Assembly: GCF_000297435.1 (NCBI RefSeq)
Contig: NZ_CAIP01000437.1
Location: 1 to 5,160, forward strand
Reading direction: 5' to 3'
Origin: Microcystis sp. T1-4
GTDB taxonomy: Bacteria > Cyanobacteriota > Cyanobacteriia > Cyanobacteriales > Microcystaceae
Length of the DNA stretch: 5,160 bases
A program made the translations under genes and the position numbers. Positions 1-5,160 of this stretch are shown here, piece by piece (the first letter of the stretch is position 1; each line of letters opens with the position of its first letter). The notes below the pieces were generated by a model. It did no database searches. It was given only the letters and a program-made list of their open reading frames with translations, and was not told the origin of the DNA.

Positions 1-55
1 ATCTCAGGGATCTGTGTTACCATGCGGGGTAAATTCAAGCGATCTCCAGACACCT

Positions 56-553
56 ATGAGCAAGGTTCTCGTGTTGAATGCCTCCTACGAACCGCTAAAT
101 ATTACCAGTTGGCGGCGCGCGATCGTTTTGTTGTTGAAAGGAAAAGCTGAATCCCTAGAACATAACGGAAAAGTGGTTTGTCGTGACTTACCCCTACCCT
201 CTGTTATCCGTCTTAGGCAATACGTCCGTGTTCCCTACAAGGAAATTCCTTTAACCCGTCGTAATATTCTTGAACGAGATCATCACACCTGTCAATACTG
301 TCTCTACCGAGGTGAACAATTAACCATCGATCATGTGATTCCCCGTTCTCGCGGAGGGGGTGATACCTGGGAGAATTTAGTGGCGGCTTGTGTGCGTTGT
401 AATGTGCATAAGGGCAATCGTACACCAAAAGAGGCCAATATGTCCCTGCGCGCCCAGCCGCGTCGTCCCTACAGTAGTCTCCACTTTGAGCTATTAAAGC
501 ACACTAGGGGGAATCACAATCACGAATGGCGTAAATATGTCATCGGCATTTAG
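56..553 (+). CDS. HNH-type endonuclease family protein
   Basis: This 165-residue protein carries a compact HNH (His-Me finger) nuclease domain. Visible elements are a CxxC pair at Cys79/Cys82, the core Asp92-His93 of the sequence TIDHVIPRSRGG, Asn107 in WENLV, and a second CxxC at Cys112/Cys115 followed by HKGNRTP. The two Cys pairs should hold a structural zinc, and His93 would be the catalytic base. The N-terminal half (MSKVLVLNASYEPLNI onward) is a conserved lead-in I recognise from stand-alone cyanobacterial HNH proteins; their physiological role is not established. The frame stays open upstream to a GTG at 14, but I chose the ATG at 56 because family members begin at MSKVLVLN and the extra 14 residues look unconserved. 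No strong Shine-Dalgarno precedes it. The gene converges with the minus-strand gene, sharing four bases at the stop codons. Family call is firm; substrate and role are unknown. Confidence 0.9.
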   Translation: MSKVLVLNASYEPLNITSWRRAIVLLLKGKAESLEHNGKVVCRDLPLPSVIRLRQYVRVPYKEIPLTRRNILERDHHTCQYCLYRGEQLTIDHVIPRSRGGGDTWENLVAACVRCNVHKGNRTPKEANMSLRAQPRRPYSSLHFELLKHTRGNHNHEWRKYVIGI

Positions 554-903
554 GGTGAGAAAGGCATGGTGAAACCAAGACCAAAATTGATTCCCATGCC
601 ATTATTATTAGTCTGGGTGCGAGGATTGGCAACTCCCGTGCCTAGATAAACCGAACAACCAGGACAGGGGGAATTGACTCGGTAGCGCACCGCCATGGGA
701 TCATTAGGATCGGTGATGGTTACTCCCTGATGGTTTAAATCTTTAATTAGATTGGTGACGGGTTTGAAAAAATCGGCGCTGGGGGGTTGACTTGGTTGCA
801 GTTCTAGGGTTTGTTCTTGGGAAGCAAGAACGATTTCCGAAGCGATAATTAGCATTAGAGAGGTGGTTAAGCCAAATAAACCCAGATTATTTTTGATCTT
901 CAT
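550..903 (-). CDS. Small predicted secreted protein with a CPGC motif, unknown function
   Basis: I do not recognise this 117-residue protein. It starts with a Sec-type signal peptide: basic n-region MKIKNN, hydrophobic core at about residues 7-26, and a likely cleavage after Ala27 (Val-Leu-Ala). The mature part is about 90 residues. It has a Gln/Pro-rich stretch (31-41), an acidic DPNDP around 65-69, and a CPGC motif at Cys80-Cys83. The tail is rich in Gly and Asn (about 88-110) and ends in aromatic and hydrophobic residues. CPGC could be a disulfide or redox pair, but no thioredoxin fold is apparent, so this is only a possibility. The GGTGAT at 912-917, eight A residues before the ATG, fits the 3' end of 16S rRNA and supports this start. 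A TAGAAT at 946-951 (minus strand) could be a -10 box but lacks a convincing -35. An exported product is likely; location in periplasm or outside cannot be told. Confidence 0.72.
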   Translation of the reverse strand: MKIKNNLGLFGLTTSLMLIIASEIVLASQEQTLELQPSQPPSADFFKPVTNLIKDLNHQGVTITDPNDPMAVRYRVNSPCPGCSVYLGTGVANPRTQTNNNGMGINFGLGFTMPFSP

Positions 904-1106
904 TTTTTTTTATCACCGAGAGATTGTTAATTTCTTCTGGTGAGAATTCTAGCGTTTTCTCGCGGGAAAGGAAACTAATCAGTAAAAAAAATTTACTAAT
1001 TTCTAAGTACCTAAGCAAAATTAATTACACATCTAAGCCACTACTCCGTCAGACTTCTGGTGTGAGGAAACAGTGAACTGAAAACTCAAATCCGATCCCT
1101 AATAGC

Positions 1107-1148
<42 letters not shown>

Positions 1149-1171
1149 ACTAGGAAATTAATTTTGCACGA

Positions 1172-2278
1172 CTACTTACCATACTTATAATAAGCGGCAC
1201 AAGCACCTTCACTAGAAACCATACAAGTACCGATGGGATGTTCAGGAGTACAAGCAGTACCAAATACTTTACATTCCCAAGGTTTTAAAACACCTTTAAG
1301 AATTTGGCCACACTGACAAGCTTTGTGATCTTTAACACGCTGATTGGGTAGGGTAAATTTTTTCTCCGCATCAAAATTAATGTACTCATCCCGCAGTTTT
1401 AACCCTCCTTGGGCAATTTCTCCTAAACCTCGCCATTCAAACTGATCCCGCAGTTCAAAAACTTGCTTGATTGCCGATAAAGCGACTCTATTTCCTTGAT
1501 TTTGTACCACTCGATCATACTGATTTTCGATCTCACATCTCTGCTCATCTAATTGTTTTAATACCATCCAAATTGATTGGAGAATATCCAAGGGTTCAAA
1601 CCCAGAAACTACCAAAGGTTTATGATATTCTTGGGCAATAACTTGATAGGGTTCTGTGCCAATTACCATGCTAACATGACCGGGACCAACAAAACCGTCT
1701 AACTGTAAATCTGGGTTATCTAACAAAGCTTTCAGAGCGGGAATAATCACCACATGATTAGAAAATAAACTAAAATTAGTGATACCATCTCTTTGGGCTT
1801 CTAAAACGGTTAAAGCTGTGCTAGGAACGGTTGTTTCAAAACCTAAGGCCAAAAATATTACTTCTTTATCGAGGTTTTCTCTGGCAATTTTTAAGGCATC
1901 GCGAGGAGAATAAACCATGCGAATATCATCACCTTTTGCTCGCGCTTGCAGCAGACTCAAATGGGAACCGGGGACACGCATAGTATCGCCAAAAGTTGTC
2001 AGAATTACGTTCGGTTTTTGTGCGAGAAAAATGGCATCATCTAAACGACCTCGCGGCATCACACAAACGGGACATCCAGGACCATGAATTAATTCGATAG
2101 TTTCCGGAAGTATTGCCTCGATACCGTATCTAAAAATTGAGTGGGTATGACCTCCACAAACCTCCATAATTTTAGTAACTTTTTCCCGCTTTTCAGAGAT
2201 TCTTATCGATAATTGTTCAATTTGCTGAATTAATCCTGCCGCTTTAACGGGATCACGAAATTCATCAACGTATTTCAT
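1172..2278 (-). CDS. hypD: [NiFe] hydrogenase maturation protein HypD
   Basis: HypD is the scaffold on which, together with HypC, the Fe(CN)2CO group of [NiFe] hydrogenases is assembled in the cytoplasm; HypE and HypF supply the cyanide. At 368 residues the protein is full length for the family. Signatures are CGGHTH (Cys41), GPGCPVC (Cys69 and Cys72, a thiol pair needed for ligand transfer chemistry), and a C-terminal Cys cluster at 321, 323, 336, 343, 352 and 360, four of which should bind the [4Fe-4S] cluster. Cys41 is the position expected to coordinate the iron jointly with HypC Cys2. The start has a strong AAAGGAG (2286-2292) seven bases upstream. hypC lies upstream on the same strand but 226 bp away, with a repeat element between, so co-transcription is uncertain. 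No defect is seen. The client is probably the bidirectional Hox hydrogenase, which is inferred because no structural gene is present. Confidence 0.97.
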   Translation of the reverse strand: MKYVDEFRDPVKAAGLIQQIEQLSIRISEKREKVTKIMEVCGGHTHSIFRYGIEAILPETIELIHGPGCPVCVMPRGRLDDAIFLAQKPNVILTTFGDTMRVPGSHLSLLQARAKGDDIRMVYSPRDALKIARENLDKEVIFLALGFETTVPSTALTVLEAQRDGITNFSLFSNHVVIIPALKALLDNPDLQLDGFVGPGHVSMVIGTEPYQVIAQEYHKPLVVSGFEPLDILQSIWMVLKQLDEQRCEIENQYDRVVQNQGNRVALSAIKQVFELRDQFEWRGLGEIAQGGLKLRDEYINFDAEKKFTLPNQRVKDHKACQCGQILKGVLKPWECKVFGTACTPEHPIGTCMVSSEGACAAYYKYGK

Positions 2279-2285
2279 TGTTTAT

Positions 2286-2292
2286 CTCCTTT
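2286..2292 (-). promoter_or_regulatory. Strong ribosome binding site of hypD
   Basis: On the minus strand this reads AAAGGAG, seven bases before the hypD ATG. It is the best Shine-Dalgarno match in the window and fixes the hypD start. A TATAAT (2294-2299, minus) directly abuts it but is too close to be a useful -10 box. Confidence 0.8.
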
Positions 2293-2309
2293 AATTATAA
2301 TTTTTAGCT

Positions 2310-2320
2310 GTCGGTCGTCG
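2310..2320. repeat. Inverted partner of the CGACGACCGAC repeat
   Basis: GTCGGTCGTCG here is the exact reverse complement of 2885-2895. It also shows 7-bp periodicity (GTCGGTC followed by GTCGGT) and stands out as GC-rich in AT-rich surroundings just upstream of hypD. Confidence 0.65.
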
Positions 2321-2338
2321 GTAATAATTGCCGTGATT

Positions 2339-2448
2339 TATAGCATTTCCTAAGCTAGTGAGGTACACCTATTTTTCTTCCCTTTTGCCTCTTGCCTCTT
2401 GCCTAAAACCCATAACTTTTGTACATCAGGAGACTAAAAAACGCTATA
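2339..2448. mobile_element. Probable MITE-like element between hypC and hypD
   Basis: The two ends form an imperfect terminal inverted repeat. The left end begins TATAGCATTTCCTA; the right end, read in reverse complement, begins TATAGCGTTTTTTA. About 11 of these 14 bases match, and further in TGAGGTACA on the left faces TGATGTACA on the right. The 110-bp stretch has no open frame and carries a pyrimidine-rich heptamer array in its middle. The tips are TA-rich (TATAGC and GCTATA), so a TA target duplication is possible but cannot be proved. ATTTCCTAAG occurs inside the left end (2345-2354) and again just outside the right end (2450-2459). I infer a non-autonomous miniature transposable element or a related mobile repeat; a chance palindrome is the main alternative. 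Confidence 0.5.
2376..2403. repeat. Pyrimidine-rich heptamer array, consensus TCTTGCC
   Basis: Four 7-bp units run head to tail: TCTTCCC, TTTTGCC, TCTTGCC, TCTTGCC. It sits centrally in the inverted-repeat element that separates hypC from hypD. On the hypC-hypD coding strand it is purine-rich (GGCAAGA). Confidence 0.75.
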
Positions 2449-2504
2449 TATTTCCTAAGATCAACAACAAAATCAATTTATGTATGGGTGACTACTTAAG
2501 AACA

Positions 2505-2768
2505 TTAATTATGATTAAATTCTGACTCTAATTCTGCTAATTGTGTTAATAAATTTAAGGTTTCTTGCGCCTCATCTTCATCAATTCGATTCATGGCAAA
2601 ACCCACATGAACTAATACCCAATCCCCTACACAAGTATTAGCGGGATGGTCTTCATCAACAATACAAGCGATATTTACTTCTCTTTTTACACCCCCCACA
2701 TCGACGAAAGCCAGATGATGGTTTTCATCAATAATTGCCGTAATTTGTCCCGGTATGCCTAAACACAT
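2505..2768 (-). CDS. hypC: [NiFe] hydrogenase maturation chaperone HypC
   Basis: HypC is a small chaperone that pairs with HypD to build the Fe(CN)2CO moiety, then delivers it to the large-subunit precursor of the [NiFe] hydrogenase. The protein has 87 residues, normal for HypC. It opens with the diagnostic MCLGIPG: Cys2, exposed after Met removal, is the iron ligand and contact point. The second conserved block GDWVLVHVGFAMNRI includes His54, matching the conserved His of the family. The rest is an OB-like beta region followed by a short acidic helical tail (about 63-83). The start is fixed by MCLGIPG, with AAGGT (2776-2780) seven bases upstream. A TATAAT -10 box lies 30 bp upstream. It is transcribed toward hypD, and divergently from the transketolase-like gene. 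The HupF/HoxL-type paralogues are an alternative, but adjacency to hypD favours HypC. Confidence 0.96.
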   Translation of the reverse strand: MCLGIPGQITAIIDENHHLAFVDVGGVKREVNIACIVDEDHPANTCVGDWVLVHVGFAMNRIDEDEAQETLNLLTQLAELESEFNHN

Positions 2769-2797
2769 AGTTTTTACCTTAAATCTAGTTTTTGTTA

Positions 2798-2803
2798 ATT
2801 ATA
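2798..2803 (-). promoter_or_regulatory. Candidate -10 box for hypC
   Basis: On the minus strand this is a perfect TATAAT, placing a transcription start near 2791 and giving a leader of roughly 20 bases that contains the AAGGT site. There is no good -35 hexamer 16-19 bp upstream; the nearest TTGATA (2834-2839, minus) is 30 bp away. An activator-dependent promoter would explain that, but this is inference. Confidence 0.45.
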
Positions 2804-2884
2804 CACCGATTTTTTGGCTAGAGATTGCAGTAATATCAACTGACAGCCCTTCTCATAAAGATGAAGTATAAGCTAATTTGGTAT

Positions 2885-2900
2885 CGACGACCGACGACCG
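2885..2900. repeat. GC-rich heptamer pair (CGACGAC x2), inverted copy beyond hypC
   Basis: Two CGACGAC units plus CG give 16 bp of exact 7-bp periodicity. The first 11 bases (CGACGACCGAC, 2885-2895) recur as the reverse complement at 2310-2320, between the repeat element and hypD. The two copies thus flank hypC in inverted orientation, about 565 bp apart. Confidence 0.7.
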
Positions 2901-2907
2901 GCTCCCG

Positions 2908-2939
2908 AAAAGGAAAACCGAGTCAAAGGTTATCCTTTT
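2908..2939 (+). promoter_or_regulatory. Stem-loop with 12-bp arms in the divergent intergenic region
   Basis: The arm AAAAGGAAAACC (2908-2919) pairs with GGTTATCCTTTT (2928-2939), giving 11 Watson-Crick pairs and one internal A-A mismatch around an 8-base loop. A short T tract is built into and just beyond the 3' arm on the plus strand. It could be a terminator or attenuator in the leader of the transketolase-like gene, or a terminator for some transcript entering from the left. It is about 235 bp before that gene's start. The stem is AT-rich with only a few GC pairs, so it is less stable than a classic terminator. Confidence 0.5.
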
Positions 2940-3172
2940 TACTTGCTCTTACCTGCCATTCTGGACTATTGCCCTCAAGAACAGCTTTTTTTCCCGTATC
3001 TTTTTTAAGATTTCCCCTGTCCCGGACCGTGGACGCTATCCCAGTAAGGGTAAAACTTTTGTATTAGGGACTACATCTATGATAAGAAATTATTCAATCA
3101 ATCGATCGGGTGACATTCTAGGCTATGATTTCCCTGACTATAGTTATTTCTCTACATTAAGGAAAATCGACA

Positions 3173-5074
3173 ATGACAGCCTTTCCCATCGATTTGAGCG
3201 CCTATAAACCCATCAGTCTCGACCCCAGTAACCCCACCCTCACCGACCACCAAAGAAGCGCTCTAAAAGCCAATATCCAACTCTGTCGCGATGCTATCAT
3301 CTTTTTTACTGCCACGGGTGCGGCCCGGGGTGTGGGTGGACACACCGGCGGCCCCTACGATACCGTCCCGGAAGTGGTGATTCTCGATGCTCTTTTCCGC
3401 AGTCAACCTAGTCAATTTGTACCAATCTTCTTCGATGAAGCAGGACACCGCGTCGGTACTCAATATCTCATGTCTGCGTTAGAAGGTTCTTTACCCCCAG
3501 AACAATTAATGCACTACCGCGAGGCCAATTCTAAACTCCCCGGACACCCGGAATTAGGATTAACCCCTGGTGTCAAATTTAGTTCTGGCCGTTTAGGACA
3601 TATGTGGCCCTACGTTAACGGTGTCGCTTTAGCTAACCCCGGAAAAACCGTTTTTTGTTTAGGTTCCGATGGTTCTCAACAGGAAGGCAATGACGCGGAA
3701 GCTGCCCGTTTAGCCGTAGCTCAACACATCAATGTTAAGCTAATTATTGATGATAATGATGTGACGATTGCCGGTAATCCTTCCAAATATTTACCCGGTT
3801 ATGATGTGGCTAAAACTCTTGTTGGCCATGGTCTAAAAGTGTTAGTGGGAGATGGGGAAGATATCGATAGTTTGTATCGCAATATCTGTGAAGCAATTAA
3901 TACTCCTGGCCCGATTGCGATTATTAATAAACGTCCCATGTGTCCCGGTATTGAAGGTTTAGAAGGTTCTAACCACGGTCATGACGTGATTTCTGTACCC
4001 TTGGCTTTGAAATATTTAGAGGCAAAAGGACACAGTGCCGCAGTGGAATATCTCAACAGTATTAAGAAGCCTTCTAATGACTATAAATTTCTCGGTTCTG
4101 GGGATAAATGGGGTTCTAACCGCAACGTTTTCGGCGAAGCGGTGGTCAGTCTTTTAGGCAAAATGAGCGAAGAAGAACGCAAAGCTAATGTATTAGTAGT
4201 AGATAGCGATTTAGAAGGTTCCTGCGGTCTGAAAATTATCCACGATAAACATCCCGAAGTGTTTATTCCTTCCGGTATTATGGAACGGGGTAATCTTTCG
4301 GCAGCCGCCGGTTTTGGTATGGAAAAAGGTAAACAGGGAATTTTCGCCACCTTTGCCGCTTTTCTAGAAATGTGTATTTCTGAAATCACCATGGCGCGTT
4401 TGAATTATTCTAATCTTTTATGTCATTTTTCCCATTCCGGTATCGATGACATGGCGGATAATACCTGTCACTTTGGTTTGAATAATTTCTTTGCCGATAA
4501 TGGACTCGATGACGGTTACGAAACCCGTCTTTATTTCCCAGCCGATGCGGCACAAATGACCGCTTGTGTCGAGGCAACTTTCCATCAACCCGGTTTACGT
4601 TTTATCTTCTCGACTCGTTCTAAAACTCCCAATATTCTTGATACTAACGGTAATAATTTCTTTGGCAATGGTTACACCTTTGTCCCCGGAAAAGATGAAG
4701 TAATTCGAGAAGGCACTGCCGGTTATATCATCAGCTTTGGCGATGGTTTATACCGCGCTTTGGATGCAGTAGAACGTCTAAAACAAGAAGGTATTGACGT
4801 GGGTTTAATTAATAAACCGACTCTCAATGTAGTGGATGAAGAAATTATCACTAAAGTTGGTAATTCTCCCTTTGTTTTAGTGGTAGAAGCATTTAACCGT
4901 CGTACGGGTTTAGGTAGCCGTTATGGTTCTTGGTTACTCGAACGCGGTTTAACTCCTAAATACGCCTATATCGGTACTCACCATGAAGGTTGTGGCGGTT
5001 TATGGGAACAATTCCCCCACCAAGGTATTGACCCAGTTGGTATCATTAGTAAAGTTAAATCTTTAATCGCTTAG
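3173..5074 (+). CDS. Transketolase-family thiamine diphosphate-dependent enzyme
   Basis: The 633 residues have the three-part transketolase layout: a ThDP-pyrophosphate domain (about 25-300), a pyrimidine domain (about 315-490) and a C-terminal domain (about 505-630). Cofactor motif: GSDG (164-167) with Glu171, then IIDDND (191-196). Substrate-site residues appear as His57 (GGHTGG), His92 (AGHR), GHPE at 124-127 and SSGRLG at 138-142. The catalytic Glu is Glu371 in GIMERGN. His421, Asp429, His433 and Arg482 align by spacing with E. coli TktA His461, Asp469, His473 and Arg520 (numbers from memory), so sugar-phosphate binding looks retained. The canonical GEDGPTHQP box reads MADNTCHFG here, and the chain is some 30 residues shorter than TktA. 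It is therefore probably a divergent paralogue rather than the main Calvin-cycle enzyme; exact substrates are unknown. AAGGA (3159-3163), nine bases upstream, supports the start. No partner gene is adjacent. Confidence 0.88.
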   Translation: MTAFPIDLSAYKPISLDPSNPTLTDHQRSALKANIQLCRDAIIFFTATGAARGVGGHTGGPYDTVPEVVILDALFRSQPSQFVPIFFDEAGHRVGTQYLMSALEGSLPPEQLMHYREANSKLPGHPELGLTPGVKFSSGRLGHMWPYVNGVALANPGKTVFCLGSDGSQQEGNDAEAARLAVAQHINVKLIIDDNDVTIAGNPSKYLPGYDVAKTLVGHGLKVLVGDGEDIDSLYRNICEAINTPGPIAIINKRPMCPGIEGLEGSNHGHDVISVPLALKYLEAKGHSAAVEYLNSIKKPSNDYKFLGSGDKWGSNRNVFGEAVVSLLGKMSEEERKANVLVVDSDLEGSCGLKIIHDKHPEVFIPSGIMERGNLSAAAGFGMEKGKQGIFATFAAFLEMCISEITMARLNYSNLLCHFSHSGIDDMADNTCHFGLNNFFADNGLDDGYETRLYFPADAAQMTACVEATFHQPGLRFIFSTRSKTPNILDTNGNNFFGNGYTFVPGKDEVIREGTAGYIISFGDGLYRALDAVERLKQEGIDVGLINKPTLNVVDEEIITKVGNSPFVLVVEAFNRRTGLGSRYGSWLLERGLTPKYAYIGTHHEGCGGLWEQFPHQGIDPVGIISKVKSLIA

Positions 5075-5097
5075 ATAGTATTTTAGGGTGGGCTTTA

Positions 5098-5160
5098 ATC
5101 AGTTATCAGTTATCAGTAAACAGTAATTAGTAAAAAGTAATTAGTAAACAGTCATCAGAA
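5098..5160. repeat. Degenerate heptamer tandem array, consensus ATCAGTA, running off the window
   Basis: Nine consecutive 7-bp units fill this stretch exactly: ATCAGTT twice, ATCAGTA, AACAGTA, ATTAGTA, AAAAGTA, ATTAGTA, AACAGTC, ATCAGAA. The A at position 1 and AG at positions 4-5 are invariant; positions 2, 3, 6 and 7 drift. It begins 24 bp after the transketolase-like stop codon, where no stem-loop terminator is visible, and probably continues beyond the window edge. It has the style of cyanobacterial short tandem repeats. Confidence 0.88.

Larger units (their letters stand above)
2769..3172. other. 404-bp divergent intergenic region between hypC and the transketolase-like gene
   Basis: No convincing gene lies here. 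Two open frames on the plus strand (from 2861 and 2878) overlap each other, lack ribosome sites and have no recognisable protein features; the longer also runs into the transketolase-like gene. The region contains the hypC -10 box, a GC-rich heptamer pair at 2885-2900, a strong hairpin at 2908-2939, and an AT-rich stretch from about 3075 to 3160. Within that stretch TATGAT (3078-3083) and TATAGT (3139-3144) resemble -10 boxes, but neither has a well-placed -35, so the promoter of the downstream gene is unresolved. Confidence 0.6.

Noticed and set aside
14..55. Upstream extension of the HNH gene from a GTG start
   Set aside because: The 14 extra residues have no family resemblance, and MSKVLVLNASYEPLN is the recognisable beginning of the protein.
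213..428. Minus-strand open frame inside the HNH gene
   Set aside because: It lies wholly opposite a well-supported nuclease domain and has no recognisable features.
981..997. Short palindrome AGTAAA/TTTACT in the 904-1171 gap
   Set aside because: The stem is only six AT-rich pairs, which is too weak to call a terminator or operator.
934..1062. Direct repeat CTTCTGGTG at 934-942 and 1054-1062
   Set aside because: Nine bases 120 bp apart with no further similarity around them is compatible with chance.
2294..2299. Perfect TATAAT on the minus strand just before hypD
   Set aside because: It touches the ribosome binding site, so a start seven bases downstream would destroy the leader; no -35 is found either.
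2861..3207. Overlapping plus-strand open frames in the hypC to transketolase-like gap
   Set aside because: They have no ribosome sites and no protein-like pattern, they overlap one another, and the longer enters the coding region of the downstream gene.
3263..3463. Minus-strand open frame opposite the start of the transketolase-like gene
   Set aside because: It is a shadow of conserved coding sequence with no start signal.
4081..4392. Minus-strand open frame opposite the middle of the transketolase-like gene
   Set aside because: It lies antisense to the catalytic region; its low-complexity Leu/Ser/Pro composition is typical of a shadow frame.

Overview
The window looks like cyanobacterial chromosomal DNA. 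The base composition is moderately AT-rich, short degenerate heptamer repeats fill several intergenic gaps, and the genes are of kinds common in cyanobacteria: an HNH protein beginning MSKVLVLNASYEPLNI, and hypC/hypD for [NiFe]-hydrogenase maturation. The repeat style and protein flavour suggest Microcystis or a close unicellular relative. That is recognition from memory, not proof.

Layout. Positions 56-553 (+) encode a complete HNH-type nuclease. It converges with a small predicted secreted protein of unknown function (550-903, -), and the two stop codons overlap by four bases. A 268-bp gap (904-1171) holds a heptamer tandem array. Next on the minus strand are hypD (1172-2278) and, upstream of it in transcription order, hypC (2505-2768). 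The 226 bp between them contains a probable miniature inverted-repeat (MITE-like) element with another heptamer array inside it. A 404-bp gap (2769-3172) separates hypC from a divergent plus-strand gene. It holds a likely hypC -10 box, a clear 12-bp-arm hairpin and a GC-rich heptamer pair matching, in inverted orientation, one on the other side of hypC. Positions 3173-5074 (+) encode a transketolase-family, thiamine diphosphate-dependent enzyme of 633 residues. The last 63 bases (5098-5160) are a third heptamer array running off the window.

How the genes fit together. HypC and HypD act as a complex that assembles the Fe(CN)2CO part of the [NiFe] active site, so the organism should have a [NiFe] hydrogenase, but no structural hydrogenase gene or other hyp gene is present here. 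The transketolase-like protein is probably carbohydrate metabolism and functionally separate. The HNH protein and the small secreted protein have no visible link to either.

No new multi-gene system is evident. The points most worth a second look are the divergent active-site box of the transketolase-like enzyme, the MITE-like element splitting hypC from hypD, and the recurrence of unrelated repeats all having a 7-bp period in the intergenic DNA. No tRNA, rRNA or CRISPR array was seen.
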